The notes under the pieces: model-generated
What the model saw: the letters and a program-made list of their open reading frames with translations, nothing else
Told to the model about the DNA's origin: nothing
The model's database searches: none
Translations under genes and position numbers: made by a program
DNA from: Cololabis saira
Lineage: Eukaryota; Chordata; Actinopteri; Beloniformes; Belonidae
DNA length: 64,000 bases
Assembly (NCBI RefSeq): GCF_033807715.1
Contig: NC_084601.1
Coordinates: 1-64,000 of the forward strand
Reading direction: 5' to 3'
In this document: in pieces, positions 40,494 through 45,480 of the stretch
Layout of the letters: each line of letters begins with the position of its first letter
Numbering within the stretch: position 1 is the first letter of the stretch

Positions 40494-41308
40494 TGAAGCC
40501 CCGAAATGAAAATTTGTGGCCAAAACCCTAACCCGAATAATACCGAACAATGGTTCTTCGCAGTTTTTCATTTATTTTGCCAATTTTTTCACCATTGCAT
40601 AAATCAAATAAATGTGCAGTGAAATGCCCGCCAGTCACTATTTGTCTTACTGTACTTATTGTATTTTTTCCTCATAACCCTTTTTCATTTTCTCCCGTTC
40701 AAATCCAATTAATCGGGTCGCGGTGGAGCGTGGCTGATCTCCGCATTTTGAAGACTTGTATAATAAATTGTAAAAATCTGGGTTATTTTCTTGGAGGATC
40801 TCGTCATATCAGACAGTGAGGGTTCTCCACCGCATCGGTAGTACGGGATCTTTTCTCTGCTGTGCGTCCCGTCACCCTCTCCATCACCAAGCGGTTTTCC
40901 AAATCCAACTCAGCCTGGATCATTTGTTGTGTCCTCTGCTTTTTCCCACATCCAAGTAATGATCTGACATGCTGACATGTTTGCTGCATTTAACGCCGCA
41001 CGCCCCTCACTCCACGCTGTTCGATTGCGTCATCTAAACATGCCGTTATTAATTGTTCGTTTTTTCCCCCCACTTATTCCACCAAACACCGAAAGTGTTT
41101 TTTTTTGCTATTTTCGGCCGAACAATTTTGGTTACCGAACATTCGGTGCATCACTAAGTTGTATGTTTGAACTCCAACCTTCTTCCAGTATGTCATCTTC
41201 TTCTTCTTCACAAGCATCTGGTAGTTTCGACAGCACATCCTGATCCTCCTCATAACACTCCATCGACAGGTCAGTAGCATCACTTTCTTCAGTCTCGACT
41301 TCCATCAT
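4053..41308 (-). CDS. pogz: POGZ-like chromatin protein, whole spliced CDS (21 coding exons)
   Basis: POGZ is a nuclear chromatin protein that binds HP1 through an atypical zinc finger, and LEDGF/p75 through a C-terminal motif; it carries a domesticated pogo transposase domain. Conceptual splicing gives about 1232 residues against about 1410 in human POGZ (from memory). In order I see an acidic N-terminus (1-80), a Pro/Ser/Thr-rich region (106-290), C2H2-type fingers (about 270-560), the HP1-binding finger (622-666), one more finger (666-700), a CENP-B-like HTH (750-884), a DDE domain (885-1095) and an acidic tail ending in FYGF. All exons have AG/GT boundaries and matching phases, except a choice at residue 700. 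Start: two adjacent ATGs at 41308 and 41305, the first taken. Teleosts may hold paralogues (pogza/pogzb), and I cannot say which this is. Exons are listed separately. Confidence 0.9.
4623..4753 (-). CDS. pogz: pogz coding exon 20 (end of DDE domain; residues 1051-1094)
   Basis: It encodes [20 protein letters not shown] then [10 protein letters not shown], parallel to human LLQLVLVWLGEVLGV and LVQRSF. The acceptor TCTGCAG and donor CCAG|GTGAGA are strong, and the split Arg codon joins the last exon in frame. Confidence 0.9.
4831..5031 (-). CDS. pogz: pogz coding exon 19 (DDE domain, second and third Asp; residues 984-1050)
   Basis: It encodes [12 protein letters not shown] and later [20 protein letters not shown]. 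Human has GMLVMDCHRTHL and PAGCSSKIQPLDVCIKRTV. Asp at about 1002 and 1038 are the second and third acids of a pogo-type DDD triad, with 35 residues between them. Acceptor CTTCAG, donor GCAG|GTATTC, 67 codons. Confidence 0.93.
5032..6356. other. pogz intron, no recognised element
   Basis: Intron between the two exons that carry the DDE acids. No coding block or named repeat seen. Confidence 0.55.
6357..6653 (-). CDS. pogz: pogz coding exon 18 (DDE domain, first Asp; residues 885-983)
   Basis: It encodes [34 protein letters not shown] and then [20 protein letters not shown]. Human reads [30 protein letters not shown] and ILLEAKESGYSDDEIMELW. The first catalytic-type Asp is at about residue 897. 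Acceptor ATCCAG, donor TAAG|GTCGGT, 99 codons. Confidence 0.92.
6788..6862. repeat. Microsatellite (TA)n-(CA)n-(CATA)n
   Basis: About 40 bases of TA followed by CACACACA and repeated CATA units, inside a pogz intron. Confidence 0.9.
6870..6995 (-). mobile_element. tRNA-derived SINE-like head
   Basis: On the minus strand CAGTGGTTAA and GCAGGTTCCAGTCCTGGTCA resemble degenerate tRNA A and B boxes with about the right spacing. No clear tail is seen. Confidence 0.35.
7000..8479. other. pogz intron, no recognised element
   Basis: AT-rich intron with (CATTT)n near 7135-7160 and A-rich runs near 8000-8080. No coding block or named transposon. Confidence 0.5.
8480..8884 (-). CDS. pogz: pogz coding exon 17 (CENP-B-like HTH; residues 750-884)
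   Basis: It encodes [20 protein letters not shown] then SQVTIRSWI and later [20 protein letters not shown] and [14 protein letters not shown]. Human has VVLFALCCNTEQAAEHF, KLAEWVLTQREQQLPVNEE and SYEWAVRFMLRHHL. These are the two helical halves of the pogo/CENP-B DNA-binding region. Acceptor CTTCAG, donor CACAG|GTCAGA, 135 codons in phase 0. Confidence 0.92.
8994..9140 (-). CDS. pogz: pogz coding exon 16 (Ser/Pro-rich linker before HTH; residues 701-749)
   Basis: It encodes [20 protein letters not shown] then [20 protein letters not shown] and a Gln-rich end. It is the linker before the CENP-B-like domain. Two acceptors exist: TTCAG at 9141 and the stronger CCCCCAG at 9148. The first is taken for phase reasons. 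The donor GAG|GTGACA joins the next exon in frame. Confidence 0.7.
9828..9884. mobile_element. Left arm of palindromic mariner-like MITE (split)
   Basis: After a TA, CAGGACTGTCTCAGAAAAAT begins an arm whose reverse complement ends the element at 20990, again followed by TA. The arm is broken at about 9885 by the GGGCCC element. Confidence 0.75.
10430..10505 (-). other. tRNA-like segment near LINE 5' side
   Basis: Minus strand GTAGCTGAGACATACC and GGTTGGGAGTTTGAGCCC resemble a degenerate tRNA D arm and T arm. It may be a SINE head. It marks where the GGGCCC element consensus is lost (from about 10381). Confidence 0.25.
10700..11569 (+). CDS. LINE ORF1 protein (L1-type RNA-binding chaperone)
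   Basis: A 289-residue intact frame. A charged helical region (about residues 30-120, heptad-like with [12 protein letters not shown] and [12 protein letters not shown]) fits the ORF1p coiled coil. [13 protein letters not shown] at about 125 is the start of the L1 ORF1p RRM core. [13 protein letters not shown] and the C-terminal [20 protein letters not shown] match the C-terminal domain of this family. In L1-type LINEs ORF1p trimerises, coats the element RNA and assists reverse transcription. The frame is undamaged although ORF2 is not. Confidence 0.85.
   Translation: MLSSRAKSESAKAARGRLQPDSPVLSDANDEMLSSIKAMMEDLRIEIVTKFEAIVSATVKKEVATALKPLEGRIDRQSESISDLEHAANEHGDKLTDVHANVAKLSAVVETLSKKCEDLEARSRWSNIRVVGVPEGTEGPRPTEFMADFLKDLLRLEERPGLDRAHRTLRAKPGEGEPPRPMVIRVTLFRVRNAILRRAGEASPLLYNGRKVFIFPDFTSLVAKQRAAFVQVKKELHACGNVKFGLRYPATLHITLSGGQTHKFEDPDRALDFVNKKLKKNPGPEDSTG
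11640..12165. repeat. Tandem repeats in the ORF1-ORF2 spacer
   Basis: The block TCGTCACTCTCTTGCTGAGG through GGATTACTCCACTCTTAAAT then GGAGTCATTTATTT occurs three times (from about 11763, 11931 and 12078), separated by T-rich runs. Copies are close to identical. Confidence 0.85.
12515..16003 (+). pseudogene. LINE ORF2 (endonuclease and reverse transcriptase), nonsense and 3'-truncated
   Basis: The N-terminus is an APE-type endonuclease: [31 protein letters not shown] and VVSDHASV. The reverse transcriptase follows: [59 protein letters not shown] and the catalytic YADD at about 14640. One in-frame TGA at 14369-14371 replaces the Trp expected after AFDRVE. Frame is otherwise kept to 16003, where the Cys-rich C-terminal region ([20 protein letters not shown]) is cut off. 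Confidence 0.88.
16035..16446. mobile_element. Fragment of the 417-1020 MITE family with expanded internal repeats
   Basis: CTGTAACCATTCTACCGAGG followed by CTGAGC and GGGACTATTTCTGA corresponds to 520-570 of the first MITE. GAATCAGGAAGCGGGAGTCA and GCGATTTTATTATA correspond to 670-718. Neither terminal inverted repeat is present. Between them lie about seven units of a 42 bp repeat. Confidence 0.75.
16075..16385. repeat. 42 bp tandem repeat, about seven units
   Basis: The unit contains TGATTGGTCGGGGGCGGGGC and CGTCATCACCCTACTCGCCA with small variants. The related MITE at 417-1020 has only about two units. Confidence 0.9.
18207..20668. mobile_element. GGGCCC-ended unclassified element, copy 2 (head-to-tail)
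   Basis: It begins immediately after the end of copy 1, with the same start sequence and the same end. Near its 3' end the terminal 65 bases (AATTCCTGCAAATACAATAG to GGGCCCT) are present twice, at 20536-20601 and 20602-20668. The short module (about 130 bp) recurs at least five times between 18250 and 19100; the long module recurs three times between 19100 and 20440. Confidence 0.65.
20669..20990. mobile_element. Right part of palindromic mariner-like MITE (split)
   Basis: It contains inverted copies of TGCAAGCCTTTCATTATT-like sequence around a centre near 20790, a poly(T) run at 20910-20928, and ends TTTCTGAGACAGTCCTG then TA. Together with 9828-9884 it forms one TA-flanked hairpin MITE. 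Confidence 0.75.
20991..21697. other. pogz intron end, no recognised element
   Basis: Nothing named is seen between the MITE and the exon. I looked here for a missing exon and found no convincing one. Confidence 0.45.
21698..21800 (-). CDS. pogz: pogz coding exon 15 (finger after HPZ; residues 666-700)
   Basis: It encodes [20 protein letters not shown] then [10 protein letters not shown], matching human [20 protein letters not shown]. Two donors exist on the minus strand: ACG|GTAACA (exon edge 21698) and AACG|GTATGA (edge 21685). Only the first is in phase with a usable acceptor of the next recognised exon, at 9140. If 21685 is used, a missing exon must lie in the 12.5 kb intron. Confidence 0.8.
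22089..22220 (-). CDS. pogz: pogz coding exon 14 (HP1-binding zinc finger; residues 622-666)
   Basis: It encodes [20 protein letters not shown] then [20 protein letters not shown]. Human POGZ has [20 protein letters not shown] then [20 protein letters not shown]. This is the HPZ module known to contact the HP1 chromoshadow domain, displacing other HP1 partners. All Cys and His positions are kept. Acceptor TTTCAG, donor TCAA|GTATGT. Confidence 0.94.
22460..22557 (-). CDS. pogz: pogz coding exon 13 (Pro-rich linker; residues 590-622)
   Basis: It encodes [20 protein letters not shown] then [12 protein letters not shown]. It occupies the linker between the finger array and the HP1-binding finger. 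The acceptor follows a long pyrimidine run (TTTTTTTCAG). The donor ACAG|GTATCT is in phase with the next exon. Confidence 0.8.
22558..23585. other. pogz intron, no recognised element
   Basis: AT-rich intron. No coding block or named repeat identified. Confidence 0.5.
23586..24297. mobile_element. Harbinger-like MITE with TAA target duplication
   Basis: TGGCACTTTTACACTAGTAC at the left and its near reverse complement (GTACTGGTGTAAAAGCACCA) at the right. TAA lies directly outside both ends (23583-23585 and 24298-24300), the TWA type of PIF/Harbinger elements. No transposase frame. It lies in a pogz intron. Confidence 0.8.
24716..24793 (-). CDS. pogz: pogz coding exon 12 (linker; residues 564-589)
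   Basis: A 78 bp exon encodes [20 protein letters not shown] and PYVPSK. It follows KPGTK as human KPGTKVTIRA does. The acceptor CTGCAG and donor CAAG|GTGAGC are strong. Phase 0 in and out. Confidence 0.85.
25281..25415 (-). CDS. pogz: pogz coding exon 11 (C2H2 finger; residues 519-563)
   Basis: It encodes [20 protein letters not shown] and then [20 protein letters not shown] and KPGTK. Human reads [20 protein letters not shown] and LEGLKPGTK. The acceptor CTCTAG|AGG was chosen because the alternative two bases later gives an early stop. Donor AAG|GTACTC. Confidence 0.93.
25590..25736 (-). CDS. pogz: pogz coding exon 10 (two C2H2 fingers; residues 470-518)
   Basis: It encodes [20 protein letters not shown] followed by [20 protein letters not shown] and GRHQ. 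Both match consecutive human POGZ fingers with Cys and His positions kept. The acceptor is TTTGCAG and the donor CCAG|GTAAGC. Phase 0 at both ends. Confidence 0.93.
25819..25919 (-). CDS. pogz: pogz coding exon 9 (C2H2 finger; residues 435-469)
   Basis: It encodes [20 protein letters not shown], then [13 protein letters not shown]. Human POGZ reads CKICEWAFESEPLFLQHMK at this point. The acceptor TTCTAG and donor CCAG|GTCTGA are acceptable. The first two Cys of the following finger (YICQVC) are split over this junction. Confidence 0.92.
26270..26490. repeat. Dispersed teleost repeat with (CTA)n start
   Basis: After (CTA)5-6, ACATTTAGCAGACGCTTTTA then AGTGACTTACAT is a motif I recall from many fish genomes. 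The segment ends with tRNA-like GGGGCTTGAACCTGGTCCCC. Class uncertain, SINE-like. Confidence 0.45.
26602..26825. mobile_element. Palindromic hAT-like MITE
   Basis: CAGGGGTGGCCAACCCTGGT at the left and its near complement (ACCAGGGTTGGCCACCCCTG) at the right, with the arms inverted for about 100 bases each. The 8 bp flanks match at only four positions, so the duplication is decayed or absent. Confidence 0.7.
26906..27747. mobile_element. Non-autonomous hAT element with 8 bp target duplication
   Basis: Inverted ends CAGGGGTGGCCAACCGGT and ACTGGTTGGCCACCCCTG. Flanks are AACTACAG (26898-26905) and AACTAGAG (27748-27755), 7 of 8 identical, as expected of hAT insertion. The interior has no transposase frame and carries A/TA-rich repeats at 27455-27513. 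Confidence 0.8.
27455..27513. repeat. Poly(A) and (TA)n microsatellite
   Basis: A run of A followed by about 22 TA units, inside the hAT-like element. Confidence 0.9.
28133..28805 (-). mobile_element. LTR-like element, interrupted
   Basis: The two ends match, in reverse, the module at 58891-59130: GGACACGGAGTT near 28170 and GGCAGGGTGGAGAG near 28730. The middle (about 28190-28630) differs and on the plus strand has TATAAAAACCC near 28480, possibly a second LTR in opposite orientation. No internal coding region. Confidence 0.4.
28873..29030 (-). CDS. pogz: pogz coding exon 8 (C2H2 fingers; residues 383-435)
   Basis: It completes the finger begun upstream (LMEHIQEHM) and adds [20 protein letters not shown] plus VH, which matches human [22 protein letters not shown]. 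The acceptor is TGTGGCAG. The donor is CCAG|GTATGT, leaving one G that completes an Ala codon. A transposon terminus begins only about 27 bp upstream of the acceptor (near 29058), which limits host sequence for a branch point. Confidence 0.92.
29058..30077. mobile_element. MITE-like element with CCCAATTCTCC ends (reverse copy of 49741-51563 family)
   Basis: The left end reads GGTGCGTCCCAATTCTCCCC, the right end GGGGGAGAATGGAGATTGGG then CC. Its reverse complement aligns along its length with the unit at 49741, including GGGCACTTGGCCCAGGTGCC. The left end abuts pogz coding exon 8 (27 bp away). No transposase frame. Confidence 0.7.
29490..29690. repeat. Self-complementary TACGCCGTAGGCTACG repeats
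   Basis: About four units of a 21 bp repeat (TTACGCCGTAGGCTACGTAGG) sliding into an inverted arm ending GCCGTAGGCTCTGCGTCGAT. The same arm sequences form the hairpin at 53014-53140. Confidence 0.8.
30078..30988. other. pogz intron, no recognised element
   Basis: No coding block or named repeat seen. Confidence 0.5.
30989..31257 (-). CDS. pogz: pogz coding exon 7 (acidic segment and start of finger; residues 293-383)
   Basis: After an acidic Ser-rich run ([11 protein letters not shown]) it encodes [16 protein letters not shown], matching human KLIMLVDDFYYGRDGG, one of the most conserved POGZ segments outside the fingers. It then starts a C2H2 finger, [15 protein letters not shown], completed in the next exon. 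The donor ATCAA|GTAAGG splits the Lys codon. Confidence 0.92.
31729..31814 (-). CDS. pogz: pogz coding exon 6 (first, degenerate zinc finger; residues 264-293)
   Basis: It encodes [20 protein letters not shown] plus C, matching human CPRCNAQFRVTEALRGHMC. The fish sequence has Phe where human has the first zinc-binding His, so this finger probably lacks a full metal site. The acceptor CTGTCAG and donor TGT|GTAAGT are strong. Length 86 bp, phase 2 in and 0 out. Confidence 0.88.
32384..33903 (+). mobile_element. Tc1-like transposon (inner), nearly complete
   Basis: TA-flanked ends CAGTGGGGAGAACAAGTATT and its complement at 33903, with long inverted repeats of about 200 bp (matching blocks such as AAAATCACATTGTATGATTT). 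The arms are close to identical, suggesting a young insertion. It landed in a TA run of the outer element. Confidence 0.92.
32752..33687 (+). CDS. Tc1 transposase, uninterrupted frame with internal deletion
   Basis: A 311-residue frame from ATG to TAA. The N-terminal paired-type HTH domain ([20 protein letters not shown], and a second helix set near [12 protein letters not shown]) is followed by the catalytic core. Asp153 (WSDETK), Asp215 (QHDNDPKH) and Glu250 (LNPIENLW) form a DD34E triad. Sleeping Beauty-type proteins have about 340 residues. Here IELFGN joins directly to IILWGCF, so about 29 residues (VWRK to KHGGG region) are lost in frame. Probably inactive. Expression, if any, would come from its own leader or from pogz introns in antisense. 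Confidence 0.92.
   Translation: MAKTRELCKDIRDKIVDLHKAGMGYRTIGKQLGENATTVCAIIRKWKKFKMTVNLPQSGAPCKISPRGASMIMKKVRDQPRTTRQDLVNDLKRAGTTVSKKTISNTLRRHGLKSCSARKVPLLKPVHVKARLKFANDHLDDPEEEWEKVMWSDETKIELFGNIILWGCFSAKGTGRLHRIEGRMDGAMYREILANNLLPSVRALKMGRGWVFQHDNDPKHTARATKEWLRKKHFKVLEWPSQSPELNPIENLWRELKVRIAQRQPRNLKDLEKICMEEWAKIPAAVCANLVKNYRKRLISVIANKGFCTKY
33945..34960 (+). pseudogene. Outer Tc1 transposase, decayed
   Basis: Recognisable blocks in several frames: [62 protein letters not shown] and a C-terminal [20 protein letters not shown]. Frameshifts and stops break it before ILWSDE and after QQDND, and an extra base pair disturbs the PIE region. Confidence 0.85.
35174..35475. other. pogz intron remnant
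   Basis: Nothing named between the Tc1 end and the next exon edge. Confidence 0.4.
35476..35724 (-). CDS. pogz: pogz coding exon 5 (residues 182-264)
   Basis: It encodes [20 protein letters not shown] and then a Ser/Pro/Lys-rich tail ending HKVQRKG. This aligns loosely with the human segment VKRPGVTGENSNEVAKLVN. Two acceptors are possible: GCAAAG at 35725 and ACCAG at 35693. Only the first has the phase needed by the preceding exon, so it was chosen although its pyrimidine tract is weak. Confidence 0.72.
36032..36242 (+). mobile_element. hAT-type element end, truncated
   Basis: AGTGATGCACCGAATGTTCG then GTAACC begins the fragment. It matches the reverse complement of 40930-41154 and loses similarity at about 36242. 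Confidence 0.65.
36254..36298. repeat. 45 bp copy of Rex3 3' UTR sequence (filler DNA)
   Basis: Identical over 45 bases to 37164-37208. It is bounded by GCGCAAAGC on the left and GCTTTGCGC on the right. Confidence 0.8.
36437..36661 (-). CDS. pogz: pogz coding exon 4 (low-complexity region, residues 107-181)
   Basis: It encodes [20 protein letters not shown] and then a Thr/Ile/Asn and Ala/Pro/Ser-rich stretch ending SPNPIPIIT. The acceptor is CCTGCAG and the donor ACAG|GTAGAT. The segment contains a short Ala-Pro-Ser-Pro repeat. It corresponds to the disordered Pro/Thr-rich region of POGZ, which is poorly conserved in sequence. Confidence 0.75.
37144..37980 (-). mobile_element. Rex3/RTE LINE 3' fragment
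   Basis: On the minus strand a decayed frame reads [36 protein letters not shown] and [20 protein letters not shown], typical of the RT C-terminal side of Rex3-type elements. The element ends with (GGAT)n, seen as CATCCATCCATCCAT at 37145. 5'-truncated, with frameshifts. Confidence 0.8.
38262..38322 (-). CDS. pogz: pogz coding exon 3 (residues 87-106)
   Basis: A 61 bp exon encodes [20 protein letters not shown]. The acceptor GTTCAG and donor GGAG|GTCAGT flank it. The phase (0 in, 1 out) matches both neighbours, which is the main support for so short an exon. Human POGZ has a comparable short hydrophobic/Gly-Gln segment here. Confidence 0.7.
38437..38564 (-). CDS. pogz: pogz coding exon 2 (residues 44-86)
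   Basis: Translation reads [20 protein letters not shown] followed by a Pro/Ser-rich segment ending TTIK. Human POGZ has the similar KISDVIEDS at this point. The acceptor TATGCAG and donor AAAG|GTAATG are both good. Length 128 bp fits phase 2 in, 0 out. Confidence 0.8.
39165..40075. mobile_element. MITE with GTTTACATG ends, containing a LINE tail
   Basis: The left side GGCCACGGTTACATG and AATTCGGAATTAAT and the right side GGAATTAAACTTCCCATGTA then AACAC are roughly inverted. A LINE 3' tail (39722-39893) and a (CTG)n run (39518-39540) sit inside. Confidence 0.55.
39722..39893 (+). mobile_element. Fish LINE 3' end fragment, forward orientation
   Basis: Matches the reverse complement of 2801-2970 (for example TTTATATAATAATTGCTCGG and TCTAGAGACAACATCTGTTG) and ends in ATAAATAAAATTGAAATTGG. 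Confidence 0.7.
40434..40490. repeat. (TA)n microsatellite
   Basis: About 28 TA units at the edge of the hAT-like element. Confidence 0.9.
40491..41154 (-). mobile_element. Non-autonomous hAT-type element
   Basis: The right end, on the minus strand, begins TTAGTGATGCACCGAATGTT. The left end begins TTAGTGAAGCCCCGAAATGA, a decayed inverted match. It ends only 25 bp before pogz coding exon 1 on the plus-strand map. No intact transposase. Confidence 0.6.
41179..41308 (-). CDS. pogz: pogz coding exon 1 (N-terminus, residues 1-43)
   Basis: The exon starts [20 protein letters not shown] and is strongly acidic, like the human POGZ N-terminus (MADTDLFMECEEEE, from memory). The acceptor (ATGCAG) lies at 41320-41321, so 11 bases of 5' UTR precede the ATG at 41308. 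The donor is GAAG|GTTGGA at 41178, leaving phase 1. The next exon starts with CC and completes an Ala codon. The exon ends in a run of Glu/Asp. Confidence 0.82.
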
Positions 41309-41319
41309 CTTTCACTAAG

Positions 41320-42889
41320 CTGCATGAAAAAAAACAACGTCAATCTGGGTAAATTAATTTAAATAGATTACTCAAAATCCTACAAGTAAAAAGAAAATAT
41401 ATTTTCTGTTGAACCTTCAATATATATGTTGATCTTGAATTTAAGATCAGCACACATTTGTTAAAAGTTGCAAATTGTCTGCATGTGACAACAGCACAAA
41501 GGTCCAAACATAGATGTAAATTATTTTTAGTCAGCTACATAGTTTACAGTTATAAAGTGTGGAATACCAGGAAGCACACACATCCGTTAGTTTAACAGCA
41601 AATATTTAGGACACCTTAGGTAAGCCAACTTGTGTAATGAAAAGAGCTGGCAATTGCCCCTCGGGGATAGAAAGTTTTCTGAATCTGAAGAGCTGCTTCA
41701 TACTCGTTTCTAAAGTGTGTGGCTTCAGAGCAACTGTGTAAGCCATGACCAAACTCCCAACCTATTCTTTAGAGATTCACAGATTTACATCATGTAAATA
41801 ATAATGATGCTCTGCATACTCTACATAATATTTTAGTAGATTTGGAGAGAACATTTTCAACTGCACTTATTACCAGTATATTTAAAGTTTTCAGGGATGA
41901 CATATCTATGTAAAATGACAATCCCAAAAAAATAATGTTTAAAATAGCAGGGATCTTCTGACCCTGGTGTAGCCCTGCAGTATAAAAGAGACGATTCTGA
42001 AAAACACTTCTAAAAACCACCGTCAAGGAACACTATAGATGATTCTACAAATGAAAAATAAATCTCTATGAAAGAAAGAAAAAAAAAGCCTCTAGAACCC
42101 TTTTAAAATGCAGCGAGGTGAAGAGGTACACCGTCTACGGTCTGACAAATCAAGATTTGAAAGTTTGTTGGATTAAAGACAAGAGTGAACTTAAAAAAAA
42201 AAAAGAAATAAGTCAATAAAACAATATCTGTGAGTACATGTAAGGAATTGCGAAAATAGCATAGATATCGTTTTATATCAATGGAGGTACAAGTGACATG
42301 TTTTCCAGGGAAGTCTATTTCATATTACCGGTACATATCTCAAAAACAACGCAAAACGAAACTCAACATATTTCACCGACAAAAGATGAGAAAATTTGAT
42401 GCTCATCTAACCCTTCAATACTGTTCAAAATCATCAGTAATAATTTGAACATGTTTAATACAACCATGGTTGTGTCTCAGAATACGTACTCACAGTAGAC
42501 TTATCTTATTCCTAGCTTTACCTTGCTGAATTTTTAATGGATCATCTTTGTTTATTTACTTTACTGAAGGAGTTCCACACATACCTTTTTGACTATTTTT
42601 GAGTCTGGTTTGGCATGTTTCTATTTAAACCCCAGAAGCATCGGAGGTTCACTGGAACAGGAGGGAAATGTTCTACTTTTGTTGTTTCATGGCAGTTGAC
42701 AAACAACAGGGTCTATTAAATCCAACAGTGATAACATGCTACAAACAGGTGCCGGTTAAAACCAGTTAGTTCTCCATTTATTCCATAACAAATATTAAGA
42801 AAAAAAAAAACAGATTTACTCTGTTCTGTTAACTTTATTTATTTCATTTTACACTGAAGGCAACTTTCTTTTTAATAAATGTTCCTGCA
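41320..42889. other. pogz first intron, no recognised element
   Basis: AT-rich. No coding block or named repeat apart from short A-runs. Confidence 0.5.
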
Positions 42890-42949
42890 CAAACATGTTA
42901 TATGGAAATGGTTTGAACGTTTAGGCTTTGCAGAAGGTAGAACAGCCAG

Positions 42950-43345
42950 CCAGAGCCATCACCCCAATAAAACATTTTCCATCAAACAGGTGATTACTTG
43001 CTTATCTACACATCTCATATATATGATACGCTGCCCTTGCGGTCTAGCATATGTGGGAAAAACTTCCAGACAGTTAAAACAAAGGATAAATGAACACAAA
43101 AGCTCCATACGGAGAAAAGACAGTAACTATCCTGTGGCTGTTCATTTCAACAAGAACAAACACGATATCTCAACTTTACGTTTTTGTGGACTTGCAAAAA
43201 AAAAAAAATCAGCCTTCCACGGAGGGGTGGGAATCTGGACTTACTGCTAAAACGTCGAGAGCTCTTCTGGATTTTTACTTTGCAAACACTGGCACCTAAG
43301 GGATTGAATGATGAACTGCCTTTGAGTGTTATGTTATCATTTGAT
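42950..43345 (+). pseudogene. Penelope-like element fragment (GIY-YIG endonuclease end)
   Basis: One frame reads FSIKQVITCLSTHLIYMIRC then PCGLAYVGKTSRQLKQRINE and YPVAVHFNKNKHDISTLRFC. This is the C-terminal GIY-YIG domain of Penelope-type retroelements, with YM and YVG in the expected places. After the A12 run at 43195-43208 the frame shifts and continues as LDLLLKRRELFWIFTLQTLA then PKGLNDEL, the usual end of these proteins. The reverse transcriptase is absent (5'-truncated). Confidence 0.85.
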
Positions 43346-43425
43346 TGTTTTTTATCATGTGTAGTTTCCTTCCTCACACTTCCCAATAATAACGAAAGCC
43401 AGTATCTATATGTATAACTTGTGTA

Positions 43426-43463
<38 letters not shown>
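43426..43463. repeat. (TA)n microsatellite
   Basis: About 17 TA units just after the Penelope fragment. Confidence 0.9.
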
Positions 43464-43466
<3 letters not shown>

Positions 43467-43544
43467 TATTCACCTCTTCTAAATATCTTTAAACATTTTG
43501 AGAGTTGAATTTGAACAGTTCTCCTTTCCCTTCCTTTCTCCAGG

Positions 43545-44195
43545 AATTCTCCAGGAACCGATTAGGACATAGTCTCCCGACCTGGGGTCCAGGGCCCCCT
43601 GGCGGGGCACCTGAGATCTCTGGGGGGGCGCAAAACTTTGTCTGCTTTGAGGATATGCAGTTGTACAAATTATATTTGCGCATGTTAAATAAATAAAAAA
43701 ATAATAATACACCTAATGGAATACTGTAATCCAAGTCTGTATAAACCCACGTAGTATTTTAAAATGACCAAAATATATTTCTAAGTTATTTAGCAGGATA
43801 AAAACTTAATAACTTATTATTATATCATCATTATTCAACATTTAATCATACTACTACTCCGACAGGTTGTTAAAGAAAAAATGTTAAAAATGTTTGCACT
43901 CATATTAAAAGAGACATTTTTCAGAAATGATTTATGTCCTTGCAATTATTTTCTGTGCGTATTTTATACATTGGTGACACAAAATGAAGGTGAGAAAGAC
44001 AAAGTAGTATGTATACAGGGTAAACCAAAGATAAATGTAATCACAAAAACATAATTAATGTTCATTTTTTCAATTAAGGATTTGTAACGAATCACTTTAC
44101 TCTTTTGGTGCCAGTACGTACGGGTCGGGGGCCTGGCTTGTCTTAGACACAAGTAGGGGGGACAAGGAAAAAAGGTTGGGAACCACTGGATTAGG
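43545..44195. mobile_element. Possible decayed hAT-like element
   Basis: CGACCTGGGGTCCAGGGCCC near the left and GGTTGGGAACCACTGG at the right resemble common fish hAT ends (CAGTGGTTCTCAACCTGGGG type). The left terminus is decayed. Confidence 0.35.
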
Positions 44196-45250
44196 AGACT
44201 AGGCCTGACTCCTACTTATTCTAAGATGTTCTCTTTATAATAAGTTTTGATGTACTTTGTGTTTTTACAGTATATTCATCCTCCCTATTTTTTTTATACT
44301 GTATGAGATCAAAACACTTAGATGGGATTTTTGCTGTGTGACTCTCTTCCCTCACTCTAAATATTTTAAATTGATTGCTACTAAGATTGACACTTTACAG
44401 GTATAATCATCCTCCCTTTCTAATGATTATACATTTGGATTCGATAATCATTGATTGATGTATTGGATACGTACACTTTGTGAGTGTTATCTCTTTTTCG
44501 CTGTGTTTTTGGTGATGCTTACTGTTAAACGTTGGCCTAATAAACAAGTGCATGGTGAGAAGAAGATGTGAGTTTTCTTTTTATATTTGGCTGCAGCTTT
44601 CTGCAAATCCGGTGGGCAAAAAGTTTTCTACTTCGAATAAATAAGTAAAAAAATATGAAATATTTATGTTATTGTCATGTTTGAGCTAAAAACAAAATTT
44701 CACAGCCTCAAAAACTCACCTGATATAATTAAAGCAATAAATATCACACCTGTCATGTCCCCACTATAACCATCTTACACGTTGTTAGGGAAACTATTGG
44801 AAAGTCATAAAAACTACTGTCAGCTTTGGCTTAAAGATTTGACAGAATTGTATTAGAACAGAGACTAATAACTAATGATGTTTAAAGTTATGAAGACTAT
44901 GTTACTGTCACATTCACCGACACAAAAGCAGGATATTTTAAAAAATTCTCTCTTTAAACAAGCTAAGCTAACATGCTAATGCACCTTTCAAAGCTATTTT
45001 AAACATTTTAACAAAACACAACTGCAGCAAAGCATGCAAAATTCTAAAACTGAATGAGTTTAAATTTACTTTCTGAGCCTTTATCCAAACTGGGAACAGT
45101 ATTTCCTGCACCAGTGCTGGTTTTGTGTGAGCTTGCTGCACTGAAGCTGCTTCCTGCCACGAGCTAGTGTGCTAACCAAGTAGCCCAATGTGTGACTTTT
45201 AACTACTTTGGATGAAATCCGTCTTTAAAAAGTGTCACGTGTGCTCTTAC
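44196..45250. other. pogz first intron, no recognised element
   Basis: AT-rich intron sequence without a recognised repeat or coding block. Confidence 0.45.
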
Positions 45251-45420
45251 CTAATGCAGACCCTCTAATATGGCAAATGAATGTTGATTCCTTTAAAATT
45301 CCACGATTAAAACTTTTAATTTTCCTAAAATAAAACGTGAATGTTTCATAGTCCCAGGATAGAAACTGTTAGCAGGTAGCAGCCGCAGCACGCTCGGGTC
45401 TAGGTCCAGTCACGGCGCTT
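45251..45420 (-). other. pogz: pogz probable non-coding first exon (5' UTR)
   Basis: On the minus strand a strong donor (CATTAG|GTAAGAGC) sits at 45250/45251, downstream of a GC-richer stretch. It fits a 5' UTR exon spliced to the acceptor at 41320, just before the start codon. The 5' edge is not visible in sequence; 45420 is a guess from where GC content falls. No open frame is needed here. The exon is inferred, not shown. Confidence 0.45.
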
Positions 45421-45480
45421 CGTATCCCTCCGCCTCCACTGGTTTTATTCGGTGGAACTACGTTCAGTTGGGCGGAGTAA
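45400..45480 (-). promoter_or_regulatory. Candidate pogz promoter with GC box
   Basis: A GC- and CpG-richer patch in AT-rich DNA lies just upstream of the proposed first exon. It contains a GGGCGG Sp1-type box at 45470-45475. No TATA box is evident, as expected of a housekeeping chromatin gene. The start site is unknown. Confidence 0.35.
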
